Part shown: in pieces, positions 33,141 to 44,172 of the stretch | Layout: each line of letters begins with the position of its first letter | Numbering within the stretch: the first letter of the stretch is position 1 | Source of the DNA: Thermoplasmatales archaeon | Lineage (GTDB): Archaea > Thermoplasmatota > Thermoplasmata > Methanomassiliicoccales > Methanomethylophilaceae | Reading direction: 5' to 3' | Length of the DNA: 48,308 nt | Assembly (NCBI GenBank): GCA_012515075.1 | Contig: JAAYZC010000030.1 | Coordinates: 1-48,308, forward strand | Program-made: the position numbers and the translations under genes | The notes under the pieces: model-generated | What the model saw: only the letters and a program-made list of their open reading frames with translations | The model's database searches: none | Told to the model about the DNA's origin: nothing

Positions 33141-33881
33141 CTGGTCCGGATGCCCGCGGCCGACGGCCGTCCAGGGCGTGTTCCAGGCCCAAGGGCGCAG
33201 AACCCCGGTGTACAGGGCCATCCCCACCACCGCTCCCACGGCGCCGGCGGTGTCGAGCTCCTCGGCGTCCTCAAGGGTGGTGACCCCGCCCGAGGCGACC
33301 ACCGGATGGGGGCACCTGGAGACGAAGCGGCGCACCTGCCCGGCATCTATCCCCCCGCCCAGACCCTCCACGTCGACGTTGGTGTTGAGTATTCCCGCCA
33401 GAGGCATGTCCTCTATGATCTCGAACATCCTGTCCACGGTCACCGGGGCGGACTCCTGCCACCCCTTTATCACGATGTCATCGCCTCTGGTGTCCAATGC
33501 GAGCATGATCTTCCCGGGGAACCTCTCGGCCATCTCGCCCAGCCATCCGGGTTCCCGGACTGCCTTGGTGCCGACGATGACCCTGATGGCCCCAGCATCC
33601 ACCAGCTCCCGAATCGTCTCCTCGGACCTTATGCCTCCCCCGACCTCCACGGGCACGCCGCATTCGGAGACTATCCTCTTTATGACGGGTATGTTGTCAT
33701 CCTTCCCGAACGCGCCGTCCAGGTCCACCAGGTGGAGCATCCTGGCCCCCTTGGCTACCCAAGACCCGGCCACGCTGAGGGGGTCCGGCATAACGATCCT
33801 CTCGCTGCCAGGGACTCCCCCGACAAGCTGGACCACCCTGTGGTCCATGATGTCCACCGCAGGTATTATGATCAGAGGCAT
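33135..33881 (-). CDS. hisA: Phosphoribosylformimino-AICAR-ribotide isomerase HisA
   Basis: 248 residues, TIM barrel: IIPAVDIMDHRVVQLVGG with catalytic Asp, LVDLDGAFG, VEVGGGIRS, ALDTRGDD, NTNVDVEGLGGG and VVASGGVTTLEDAEEL. It isomerizes ProFAR to PRFAR, the substrate of HisF/HisH. It is the last gene of hisG-hisC-hisH-hisA and overlaps hisH by 10 nt. Confidence 0.95.
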   Translation of the reverse strand: MPLIIIPAVDIMDHRVVQLVGGVPGSERIVMPDPLSVAGSWVAKGARMLHLVDLDGAFGKDDNIPVIKRIVSECGVPVEVGGGIRSEETIRELVDAGAIRVIVGTKAVREPGWLGEMAERFPGKIMLALDTRGDDIVIKGWQESAPVTVDRMFEIIEDMPLAGILNTNVDVEGLGGGIDAGQVRRFVSRCPHPVVASGGVTTLEDAEELDTAGAVGAVVGMALYTGVLRPWAWNTPWTAVGRGHPDQK

Positions 33882-34477
33882 CCCTCCGCGAAGGATATGA
33901 AGTTCCTAAGGAAGGCCAGTCCCGATGAGCTGCTCTTCTCGGGATGGAACTGCGAACCGTAGAAGCTGGATTTTCTGAACAGCACCGGTATGCGCACCCC
34001 CTCGTACTCCGTGCTCCCGACGGCCGTCGAGGGGTCGTCGGGCGATCCGTGGTACGAATGGGCGTAGTAGAAGTGGCGGTCGCGGATGCCTTCCATGGCG
34101 GGGTCCCCGGTCTCCACCAGGTCCCATCCCATGTGGGGGATCTGTCTGGCAGCCAGCCTCACGACCCTTCCGGGCATGAATCCCATGCCCGGGCCATCTC
34201 CCTCCTCGCTGGAGTCGAACATTATCTGCGCCCCGATGCATATGCCCAGTGCGGGGGTGCCGGAATCCAGCATCCCGCGGATCTCCTCCTTCCAGGGCTG
34301 AATCCTCCTCATGGCGCTGTCGAAGGCTCCCACGCCCGGGAAGACGAGGCACTCGGCGTCCAGGAGGCGCTCCATATCCGATACGACGGAGACGTGCGCC
34401 CCGCATATCTCGAGGGCCTTCCTTATGGAGTGCAGGTTGCCCACACCGTAGTCCGCCACGGTCACTTCGAGCGGCAT
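33872..34477 (-). CDS. hisH: Imidazole glycerol phosphate synthase glutamine amidotransferase subunit HisH
   Basis: 201 residues. Triad glutaminase: Cys80 in LGICIGAQIMF, with His178 and Glu180 in SQFHPEKSS. VADYGVGNLHSIRKAL and FPGVGAFDSAM are typical. The usual oxyanion-strand GICLGMQ reads GICIGAQ. It supplies ammonia to HisF. It overlaps hisC by 16 nt upstream and hisA by 10 nt downstream. Confidence 0.95.
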   Translation of the reverse strand: MPLEVTVADYGVGNLHSIRKALEICGAHVSVVSDMERLLDAECLVFPGVGAFDSAMRRIQPWKEEIRGMLDSGTPALGICIGAQIMFDSSEEGDGPGMGFMPGRVVRLAARQIPHMGWDLVETGDPAMEGIRDRHFYYAHSYHGSPDDPSTAVGSTEYEGVRIPVLFRKSSFYGSQFHPEKSSSSGLAFLRNFISFAEGCL

Positions 34478-35523
34478 TCCGAGACGACCTCCTCAATCTT
34501 GCCCAGCACGATGCCGTTCAGATCCTCCGTGCCGACGGTTATCCTGACGCAGTTCTCGGTCCTCCTCTTGGAGCCGAAGTCCCTGATGAGCACACCCTTC
34601 CCTCTAAGGCGCGAGACGAGCTCGGCGTGGTCCACGGGGCACTTGGCCAGTATGAAGTTGGAATCGGAGGGGAAAGGTTCGAAACCCAGCCTCCTCAGGC
34701 CCTCGGCCAGACGCGGCCGCTGCTCACGGACCACCCCCACGCTGGCCTCTATGAAGGACTGGTCTCCCACCGCGGCTATGGCCGCCCCCTCGGAGAGCTT
34801 GTTGAGGGAGTACGGTATCTTCACGCAGTTCATCATCCCGGCCACGTCCGGGTTGGATGCGGAGTATCCGACCCTGAGGCCCGCCATCGAGTAAGCCTTG
34901 GAGAATGTCCTCATGACGATGAGGTTGTCGAACTCGTTCACCCTGGAGATCATGGATCCCGAGGCGTACTCCACGTAGGCCTCGTCCACTATGACCATTC
35001 CCTCGGAGCCCGAGAGGATCTCCTCGATGTCCTTCTGCCGGAAGGTGTTCCCGGTGGGGTTGTTGGGCGAAGGCATGATCGTCATCCTGGCCTTCTGCCT
35101 CAGCACGGCATCTACGTCGAGCTGGAAATCCTCGGTCAGGTCGACCTCGAGGACCCTACCGCCGTTCACCCTGACGAAGTAGTCGTACAGGGTGTAGGAG
35201 GGCACGGGCACCGCGCATCCGTCGCCCCATTCGGTGAAGGTCTTGAATGCCACGTCCAGCATCTCGTCCGAGCCGTTTCCGGCGACGAAATTCTCCCTAT
35301 CCAGGCCGTGCAGTCCGGCCAAGGCGTCCCTGAGGCCGTCGGAGTACGTGTTGGGGTATCCCGATATGTCCCCGCGGAATCCGCGTATGTACTCCTCCGC
35401 GGCGGGATTGGGCCCCAGCACGTTCGTGTTCGTGTCCATGCGGAGCTCGTCCCCTATCTCGGGGTTGTAGTAGCGACGGAAACCCCTGGCAGTGGACCTC
35501 ATGATGTCCCTTTCGGGCATCAC
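34462..35523 (-). CDS. hisC: Histidinol-phosphate aminotransferase HisC
   Basis: 353 residues, PLP fold type I with PSPNNPTGN (151-159), VDEAYVEYA and the Schiff-base Lys209 in RTFSKAYSMAGLRVGY. It transaminates imidazole-acetol phosphate with glutamate. Position between hisG (ATGA overlap) and hisH makes HisC certain, in contrast to the paralogue at 3935-5053. ATG 35523 is followed by a second ATG at 35520. Confidence 0.96.
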   Translation of the reverse strand: MMPERDIMRSTARGFRRYYNPEIGDELRMDTNTNVLGPNPAAEEYIRGFRGDISGYPNTYSDGLRDALAGLHGLDRENFVAGNGSDEMLDVAFKTFTEWGDGCAVPVPSYTLYDYFVRVNGGRVLEVDLTEDFQLDVDAVLRQKARMTIMPSPNNPTGNTFRQKDIEEILSGSEGMVIVDEAYVEYASGSMISRVNEFDNLIVMRTFSKAYSMAGLRVGYSASNPDVAGMMNCVKIPYSLNKLSEGAAIAAVGDQSFIEASVGVVREQRPRLAEGLRRLGFEPFPSDSNFILAKCPVDHAELVSRLRGKGVLIRDFGSKRRTENCVRITVGTEDLNGIVLGKIEEVVSECRSK

Positions 35524-36383
35524 TGCACCAGCCTGTCTATGGGCAGCGTCAGTATCCCCTGGGCGCCGATCCTCTTCAGGTCGTTGATCGCGCCGTAAAT
35601 CTCGTTCTTGGATATGACAACGTGGATTGCCACCATGTCGGGTCTGCCGGCTATCTCCATCACCGTGGGCCCTCCGATGCCCGGGAGCATCCTCTCCACT
35701 TCTTTCAGCCTGCTCCTCGGGACGTCAGCCATGAGGTACTTGCGGCCCTCGGCGTCTATGACGCTCCTCACGGAGTTCACTATGTCCTCTATCTCCTTGC
35801 TCCTCTCCCTGAGGGTGTCCTTGGTGGTCACCATCGCGGCCTGGGACTTCACTATCGTTCCGATCTCCAGGAGCCTGTTCATCTTAAGGGTGGATCCGCT
35901 GGAGACAAGGTCGACGATTATGTCGGAGACCCCCAGGTACGGCATTATCTCGGCCGCCCCCGAGACCAGGACGACCCTGACGTCCTTGCCACGGGCCTCG
36001 AAGAACCTCCCGGTGGCCTGCGGGAACGATGTGGCCACGCGGCACCCCGCGGGTATGTCCTCCACCCTCCTGATGCCGGAGCTCTCGGGCACGGCCACGG
36101 ACAGGCGGCAGTATCCGAACTCCAGGTTCAGGACGTTCTCGAGAGGGTATCCCGACTCCGCAACCTGGTCCAATCCGGTTATCCCGATGTCTATGGCTCC
36201 GGAGTTCACGAGTTCGGGTATGTCCTGGGCGCGGACGAACATTATCTCGATGTCCTGGTTCCTGGCGCTGACGTAGAGTCTCCTGCCCCATTCCTCTCCC
36301 AGGTCCAGACCTGATTTGAGTAGGAGTTCGACGGACCTCTCGTTCAGCCTTCCTTTGTTGGGTACTGCCATCCTAAGGGTCAT
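35520..36383 (-). CDS. hisG: ATP phosphoribosyltransferase HisG, long form
   Basis: 287 residues. The catalytic part has AVPNKGRLNERS, DIGITGLDQVAE, RVATSFPQATGRFF and DLVSSGSTLKMN. The extra C-terminal part (about 212-287) is the ferredoxin-like regulatory HisG_C domain, which usually allows histidine feedback and removes the need for HisZ. It is the first enzyme of histidine synthesis and first gene of the hisGCHA operon. The ATG is 24 nt from a TATA-like element. Confidence 0.96.
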   Translation of the reverse strand: MTLRMAVPNKGRLNERSVELLLKSGLDLGEEWGRRLYVSARNQDIEIMFVRAQDIPELVNSGAIDIGITGLDQVAESGYPLENVLNLEFGYCRLSVAVPESSGIRRVEDIPAGCRVATSFPQATGRFFEARGKDVRVVLVSGAAEIMPYLGVSDIIVDLVSSGSTLKMNRLLEIGTIVKSQAAMVTTKDTLRERSKEIEDIVNSVRSVIDAEGRKYLMADVPRSRLKEVERMLPGIGGPTVMEIAGRPDMVAIHVVISKNEIYGAINDLKRIGAQGILTLPIDRLVQ

Positions 36384-36392
36384 CTTTTAGGC

Positions 36393-36418
36393 CTCGGTAC
36401 GTTTAGTATAAGTACGAG
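36393..36418 (-). promoter_or_regulatory. hisG promoter with an imperfect inverted repeat
   Basis: CTTATACTAAA (36402-36412, minus strand) is centred 24 nt before the ATG. CTCGGTAC (36393-36400) and GTACGAG (36412-36418) flank it as a near inverted repeat with one extra base. Confidence 0.45.
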
Positions 36419-36434
36419 ATAGATAAGGTTTGTC

Positions 36435-36460
36435 GGGGAAGCAGCCGGGGATGCTTCTCC
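36435..36460 (-). terminator. Hairpin downstream of asd
   Basis: Nine-base arms (36435-36443 and 36452-36460, one mismatch) around an 8-nt loop, about 25 nt past the asd stop. An AT-rich stretch follows on the minus strand, no clean T-run. Confidence 0.4.
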
Positions 36461-36484
36461 TGTGCCGCTCCCACTCCGGGGGCC

Positions 36485-37546
36485 TCAGAGCAGGTTCCTG
36501 GCCCTGGCGAGCTCCGCGTTGAGCACGGAGCCTCCGGCGCCGCCCCTCAGGGTGTTGTGGGACAGGGCGAAGGCCTTGTAGTATCCGTTGCTCCTCCTGA
36601 GCCTCCCGACGGTTACAGCCATGCCCCTGGCGCGGGCCGGCGCCCCGGCGTTGGCGTCCATGGCGGGCTGGGGGCGGTCCTTCTCGGTCCTGACTATTAT
36701 GGGCTGCTCGGGCGCGGATGGCAGCCCAAGCCTCTGAGGCTCCCCCCTGAATCCGGACAGGGCGTCGGAGACCTCCTCGAGGGACGGTTCGCGCTCCAGG
36801 TCCAGGACCAGGGATTCGGTGTGCCCGTCTATCACGGGGACTCTGGCACAATTGGCAAGAACCTTGAATCCGGCGTACCGGAAAGCCCCGTCCGAGTAGG
36901 TGCCCAGCATCTTCGTCAGCTCGGCTTCCATCTTCTCCTCCTCGCCGCCTATGTAGGGTATCACGTTCCCCACGGCGTCCAGAGAAGGCACGCCCGGATA
37001 GCCGGCGCCGGACAGCGCCTGGTATGTGGAGACGAAAACCTGCCTGAGGCCGAATCCGCGGTCGAGGACCGACAGCGGGGCCGCTATTCCGGTGGAGGAG
37101 CAGTTGGCGTTGGTCACTATGAATCCGCCATTACCGTAGGACGGCTGGTCCCTGACCGATTCGATATGGTCGGGGTTCACCTCGGGTATGAGTATCGGGA
37201 CGTTCCCGTCCATCCTGTGGGAGCCGGCGTTGGTGAACACTGCGACTCCCTTCCCGGCAAGGGCTGTCTCCGTGGGGCCCGCCAGGTCCGAGGGTATGCC
37301 GCTGAACGCGATCCTGGCCGCGGACGATATCCTGGAGACGTCCATGGTCTCGATGCGTCTTTCCATGGTGTCGCGGGAGAACTCGAAATCCCTGACCTTC
37401 ATGACGTCCGCGAGCCTCTTGCCCTCGGACCTCTCGGAGGCGTACAGCCCCTCTATCTCGAAGTAGGGGTGGCCCTCCAGCATCTGGATGAATCTCTGCC
37501 CGATCATACCTGTGGCACCTAGGACCGCAACGTTTATCTTGCTCAT
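36485..37546 (-). CDS. asd: Aspartate-semialdehyde dehydrogenase
   Basis: 353 residues. NADP-binding start INVAVLGATGMIGQRFIQ and the catalytic Cys149 in TNANCSSTGIAAPL. YGNGGFIVTN and STYQALSGAGYPGVPS place it in the archaeal/fungal type rather than the enteric one. It reduces aspartyl phosphate on the way to lysine, threonine and methionine. ATG 37546 is preferred over ATG 37576: the TATA box at 37591-37605 predicts a transcript start near 37571, leaving a 25-nt leader with GGAGATG before 37546. Confidence 0.94.
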   Translation of the reverse strand: MSKINVAVLGATGMIGQRFIQMLEGHPYFEIEGLYASERSEGKRLADVMKVRDFEFSRDTMERRIETMDVSRISSAARIAFSGIPSDLAGPTETALAGKGVAVFTNAGSHRMDGNVPILIPEVNPDHIESVRDQPSYGNGGFIVTNANCSSTGIAAPLSVLDRGFGLRQVFVSTYQALSGAGYPGVPSLDAVGNVIPYIGGEEEKMEAELTKMLGTYSDGAFRYAGFKVLANCARVPVIDGHTESLVLDLEREPSLEEVSDALSGFRGEPQRLGLPSAPEQPIIVRTEKDRPQPAMDANAGAPARARGMAVTVGRLRRSNGYYKAFALSHNTLRGGAGGSVLNAELARARNLL

Positions 37547-37571
37547 TTTATGGCATCTCCATTGGGAATGA

Positions 37572-37605
37572 ACCATCCGTATGATGGTGGCTATAAATAA
37601 ATATC
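37572..37605 (-). promoter_or_regulatory. asd promoter and an inverted repeat at the transcript start
   Basis: A TATA-like ATTTATTTATAG lies at 37591-37605 (minus). Between it and the predicted start is ACCATC-CGTAT-GATGGT (37572-37588), a perfect 6-bp inverted repeat placed where a repressor would act. Confidence 0.45.
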
Positions 37606-37621
37606 TACCCGGGCCGCCATC

Positions 37622-37894
37622 TCATCTGAAGAAGTGCTTCTGTCTCTCCTTGGATATCTTCAGAAGCACCTCGGCGATCTGGCGGGCCTCCTCCTCGGAC
37701 AGGCTGACCTCCTCGCAGAGCTCATGGTACCTGGCGATCACGGCCTTCTCCTTATCCTCGTCCCAGTACTCCTGCGCCGTCTTCTTCTTCGCCTTAGCGA
37801 GCTCGTCCGCTATCTCCATGCGGGTCGCTATCAGGTCGATGATCTCCTCGTCTATGGCTTCGATCTGCTCTCTGAGTTCATTGGTGTTGGGCAT
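37622..37894 (-). CDS. aroQ: Chorismate mutase, AroQ type
   Basis: 90 residues, all-helical. It has LREQIEAIDEEIIDLIATRMEI with the conserved Arg, KAKKKT with the active-site Lys, and DEDKEKAVIARY. This is the size of free-standing archaeal AroQ. It converts chorismate to prephenate for Phe and Tyr. ATG 37894 puts the helix start at the usual place and lies about 32 nt from a TATA-like element at 37921-37930; ATG 37912 is possible. It is divergent from the ACT-domain gene. Confidence 0.9.
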   Translation of the reverse strand: MPNTNELREQIEAIDEEIIDLIATRMEIADELAKAKKKTAQEYWDEDKEKAVIARYHELCEEVSLSEEEARQIAEVLLKISKERQKHFFR

Positions 37895-37920
37895 GGGTCC
37901 GGATACGGCCATATACTTCG

Positions 37921-37930
37921 GATAATAAAC
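37921..37930 (-). promoter_or_regulatory. TATA-like element of the chorismate mutase gene
   Basis: GTTTATTATC on the minus strand, centred about 32 nt before the ATG. Confidence 0.4.
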
Positions 37931-37993
37931 TGTTTCCGTGTCCGCATGCCTGTTAACGGTGTGATGCCCCCTCGGGTCCCGGGTCCATCGATG

Positions 37994-38018
37994 TATAGAT
38001 ATGTACAATCTATATATC
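37994..38018 (+). promoter_or_regulatory. Promoter of the ACT-domain regulator with an inverted repeat
   Basis: CTATATATCC (38009-38018) is centred 27 nt before the ATG at 38040. A perfect 7-bp inverted repeat TATAGAT-ATGTACA-ATCTATA (37994-38014) overlaps it, a plausible autoregulatory operator. Confidence 0.55.
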
Positions 38019-38039
38019 CCCGTAGGCGGATGGGGAATC

Positions 38040-38537
38040 ATGGAGCGCATAAGGGATTTCTTCAGGGAGTACCCGTCGCAGGAGAAGGTGGCCCTTCTTC
38101 TTCTGAGCCATGGCATAAGGATAGAGGGACCCATAGCCTACTGCGGCGACATCGCGCTCTCCGACACGGCCATAGGCAGGGCCGCGGGCGTGGACAGGAG
38201 GGTGGTGCGCACAACCATCGACAAGATACGCGAGAGCCCGGAGCTCATGGCGATATACTCCAAGCTCAGGTCCATACTCCTCCTGTCGGAGGTGGCTCCG
38301 GAGATCGGATGCACGACCCTGGAGATAATACCCACCGACGCCTCCATACCCGGGATACTGTGGGATGTGACGGCCGTGATATTCCGCGCCGGCGTGTCCG
38401 TCAGGCAGGCGGTGGTGGACGATCCCGGTTTCAGGAACGATGCGCATCTGATTGTGGTGGTGGACGGCAACCTGCCTCCCGAGTTCATACCCGAACTCAA
38501 GGAATGCCGCGGCGTGGACCGCGTCATAATAAGGTGA
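38040..38537 (+). CDS. Predicted regulator of amino-acid metabolism with C-terminal ACT domain (COG2150-like)
   Basis: 165 residues. The N-terminal half looks like a winged-helix region (SQEKVALLLLSHGI, then LSDTAIGRAAGVDRRVVRTTIDKI, about 12-68). The C-terminal half (about 90-165) is an ACT-like ligand domain: TTLEIIPTDASIPGILWDVTAVIFRAGVSV, DDPGF and LIVVVDG. Such proteins probably bind an amino acid and DNA. ATG 38040 agrees with the TATA position. The neighbours are chorismate mutase, asd and the his and car operons, so several targets are conceivable. The specific effector is unknown. Confidence 0.82.
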   Translation: MERIRDFFREYPSQEKVALLLLSHGIRIEGPIAYCGDIALSDTAIGRAAGVDRRVVRTTIDKIRESPELMAIYSKLRSILLLSEVAPEIGCTTLEIIPTDASIPGILWDVTAVIFRAGVSVRQAVVDDPGFRNDAHLIVVVDGNLPPEFIPELKECRGVDRVIIR

Positions 38538-38558
38538 GGCCGCCGTCCGGCTCCCTTC

Positions 38559-41764
<3,206 letters not shown>

Positions 41765-41768
<4 letters not shown>

Positions 41769-42856
41769 CTTCTCGCCCCCTTCATCATCGCGCCGAACTT
41801 GTCGAACAGGAACTGTGTGTCGTTAGGCCCGGGAGAGGCCTCCGGGTGGTATTGAGTGGTGAATATCGGGAGGTCCCTGTGCCGGATGCCCTCCACGGTC
41901 CCGTCGTTCACGTTGACCTGGTCGACCACCAGGCCGGTCCCGTCCAGGCTGTCGGCGTCCACGGCATAGCCGTGATTCTGGGATGTAATGTAGACACGGC
42001 CTTCGTACTTCACGGGCTGGTTGCACCCGCGGTGGCCGAACTTCATCTTGTAGGTGCCGCCCCCGAGGGCGAGTGCCACAAGCTGGCTTCCGAAGCATAT
42101 CCCGTAGAGCGGCATCCTGGAGGAGAGTTCCCCAACGGTCCTCACGGCGGTGCTCATGACGGCGGGGTGCGTCGGGTCCCCGGGCCCGTTGGATATCAGA
42201 ACCCCGTCCACGCCGGCGTCCACGATGGCCTGGGCGGGCGTGTCGTAAGGGAATATGACCACGTCGAACCTGGAGGACAGGTCGCGGACGATGCCCTCCT
42301 TTGTGCCGCAGTCGAGCAGTCCGACGGTGATATCCTTCCTCCTCTTCCCCTGTATCCTTCTGACGGATTTCGAGGAGACCTCGCCGACGAGGTTGGTATC
42401 GGTCACCGGGGGCATCCGCCTGACCTCGTCGAGGTACTCCCCCGGAGCGCCCCCGTCGCATATCAGGGCGCCCTTCATCGAGCCGAAGGTACGTATCTTT
42501 ATCACCAGGTCGCGGGTGTCTATGCCCGACAGTCCGGGTACGCGGTTCTCCCTGAGGAACTCGTCCAGGGTCCTTCCTCCGTACATATCGGAGGGTTCCT
42601 TGCAGTACTCCCTCACGACGAGCCCCCTGGTGTGGACCATGTCGGACTGGTCGAAATCCCCGTTCACGCCGTAGTTCCCCACCAGAGGATACGTCATGAC
42701 CAGTATCTGCCCCCTGAAGGACGGATCGGTCAGAGTCTCCTGATATCCGTCCATGCCGGTACTAAAAACGACCTCCCCGAGAACAGAGTCCTTGTATCCG
42801 AAGGACTCGCCCTCGAGAACAGTCCCGTCCTCGAGAACCAAATAACCGCGTGCCAT
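41765..42856 (-). CDS. carA: Carbamoyl-phosphate synthase small (glutaminase) subunit
   Basis: 363 residues. The N-terminal domain has LVLEDGTVLEGESFG, GEVVFSTGMDGYQETLTDPS and the SGIDTRDL motif. The C-terminal glutaminase has Cys254 in YGICFGSQLVALA and His337/Glu339 in TQYHPEAS. It delivers ammonia to CarB. ATG 42856 is chosen because the conserved start follows directly and a TATA-like element lies about 30 nt upstream. Confidence 0.96.
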
Positions 42857-42880
42857 CGGGATTTCATCACAATTCCGATT

Positions 42881-42890
42881 CATATTTAAT
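42881..42890 (-). promoter_or_regulatory. TATA-like element of carAB
   Basis: ATTAAATATG on the minus strand, centred 30 nt before the carA ATG. Confidence 0.5.
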
Positions 42891-42966
42891 GACTTCCACA
42901 TGCCGCTGACAGCCGTATCGGGCGGTTGTCCGATAGCGGACACAACATGAGATAATTGACGAAACA

Positions 42967-42976
42967 TGAAATAAGG
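42967..42976 (+). promoter_or_regulatory. TATA-like element of pelota gene
   Basis: TGAAATAAGG, centred about 26 nt before the ATG at 42997. It shares the 140-nt divergent gap with carA. Confidence 0.4.
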
Positions 42977-42996
42977 CCGATGCTATAGGCCGGATC

Positions 42997-44034
42997 ATGA
43001 GGATCCTGCACCAAGACCCCGCTGCGGGGTCCATGCGCATACAGATCGAGACGGACGACGATATATGGCATATATATAACGTGGCCGAGGTCGGGGACCT
43101 TATAACGGCCAGCACCACCCGCAGGGAGGAGAAGGCGGCCGACAAGCTGAGGGCCGAGCGCGCCGAGAAGAGGCGGATGACCCTGGGGATAAGGGTGGAG
43201 AAGATAGAGTTCTCCGACGCCGACCTCAGATTGAAGATCCTCGGGGTCATAGAGGATGGCCCCCAGGATATCGGGCAGCACCACACGCTGATATTCGAGC
43301 TGGGCGACAGCATGGAGATCAGAAAGGATAGGTGGAGGGAGACCCAGATGGACAGGCTGAGGCGCGCGGTGGAGGACACCAACAAGCCCCGCATAGTCTT
43401 CGTGGCCCTGGACCAGGACGAAGCGACCGTTGCCGTCCTCAGGCAGTTCGGCCTGAAAGAGGTCGCTAGCATGCGCTCCGGGAGGTCCGGTAAGCAGTAC
43501 CAGGAACGCTCGCCTTCGGGCGACTACCACGGCGAGATAATATCCAAGCTGGCGCCGCTCGTGGCCGAGGGCATGCCCCTGGTGATCCTGGGCCCGGGGT
43601 TCGAGAAGGAGGCCCTGGCCGAGGAGGGCAAGAGGAGGGCGCCGGAGATCTTCTCCAAGGTCTACGTATACCATACCGGGCAGTCCGGGATGGTCGGCGT
43701 CAACGAGCTGATGAAGAAGGGCATGGGGTCTGACGTGCTCCGCGACTCCCGCGTGGGGGTCGAGATGGAGGCCGTGGAGAAGGTCATGTCGGAGATAGGC
43801 AGGGACGGGCTAGCGACCTATGGAACGGCGGAGTTGTCTGCCGCGGCGGAGTCGGGCGCGATCGAGACCCTGCTAATCCTGGACTCCAAGCTCAGGGAGC
43901 AGGACCTGGACGGGCTGGTCCGCGCGGTCGAGGCCCAGAAGGGGAACGTCATAGTCGTCTCCGGGCAGCACGACGCCGGAAGGTCCCTGGAGTCGCTGGG
44001 CGGTATGGCCGCCGTATTGAGATACAAGGTATGA
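42997..44034 (+). CDS. pelA: Pelota/Dom34 ribosome-rescue factor
   Basis: 345 residues, three-domain archaeal pelota. The Sm-like N-terminal domain has DDIWHIYNVAEVGDLITASTTR. The central domain (about 130-260) resembles eRF1 domain 2 without the GGQ loop. The C-terminal L7Ae/eRF1-3-like domain has TYGTAELSAAAESGAIETLLI. With aEF1A/aABCE1 it splits stalled ribosomes, acting in the cytoplasm. It is a single gene with its own promoter and has no functional link to the neighbours that I can see. Confidence 0.95.
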   Translation: MRILHQDPAAGSMRIQIETDDDIWHIYNVAEVGDLITASTTRREEKAADKLRAERAEKRRMTLGIRVEKIEFSDADLRLKILGVIEDGPQDIGQHHTLIFELGDSMEIRKDRWRETQMDRLRRAVEDTNKPRIVFVALDQDEATVAVLRQFGLKEVASMRSGRSGKQYQERSPSGDYHGEIISKLAPLVAEGMPLVILGPGFEKEALAEEGKRRAPEIFSKVYVYHTGQSGMVGVNELMKKGMGSDVLRDSRVGVEMEAVEKVMSEIGRDGLATYGTAELSAAAESGAIETLLILDSKLREQDLDGLVRAVEAQKGNVIVVSGQHDAGRSLESLGGMAAVLRYKV

Positions 44035-44084
44035 GGATGCCGCGGGCAACCCACGGGCGCACGCGGGCGTGGAATAGAAATCTT

Positions 44085-44172
44085 TTACTATAATGTCGGC
44101 TTTTTAGCCGATATTGCGCATCCAGTTCGGATGTTTTCAGGCCTTACGGCCGATGTTAATTGAGGAATCCAT
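44085..44172 (+). promoter_or_regulatory. Promoter and hairpin-containing leader of the homocitrate synthase gene
   Basis: The TATA-like TTACTATAAT (44085-44094) predicts a start near 44111-44120 and a leader of 50-60 nt. TCGGCT-TTTT-AGCCGA (44096-44111) is a perfect 6-bp hairpin that could end pelA transcription or lie at the new transcript's 5' end. GGCC-TTAC-GGCC (44140-44151) is a second small hairpin. TTGAGGAATCC precedes the ATG and supplies a ribosome site. The 50 bases before the TATA (44035-44084) show nothing clear. Confidence 0.4.

Noticed and set aside
34462-35523. hisC and the cobD-like gene as a recent duplication
   Set aside because: The two proteins share only PLP-family motifs (NPNNPTG/SPNNPTG and the Lys region) and differ elsewhere in length and sequence, so they are old paralogues with separate contexts.
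36485-37576. Longer asd starting at ATG 37576
   Set aside because: The predicted transcript start from the TATA box at 37591-37605 is near 37571, downstream of that ATG, and the added ten residues are not part of the family.
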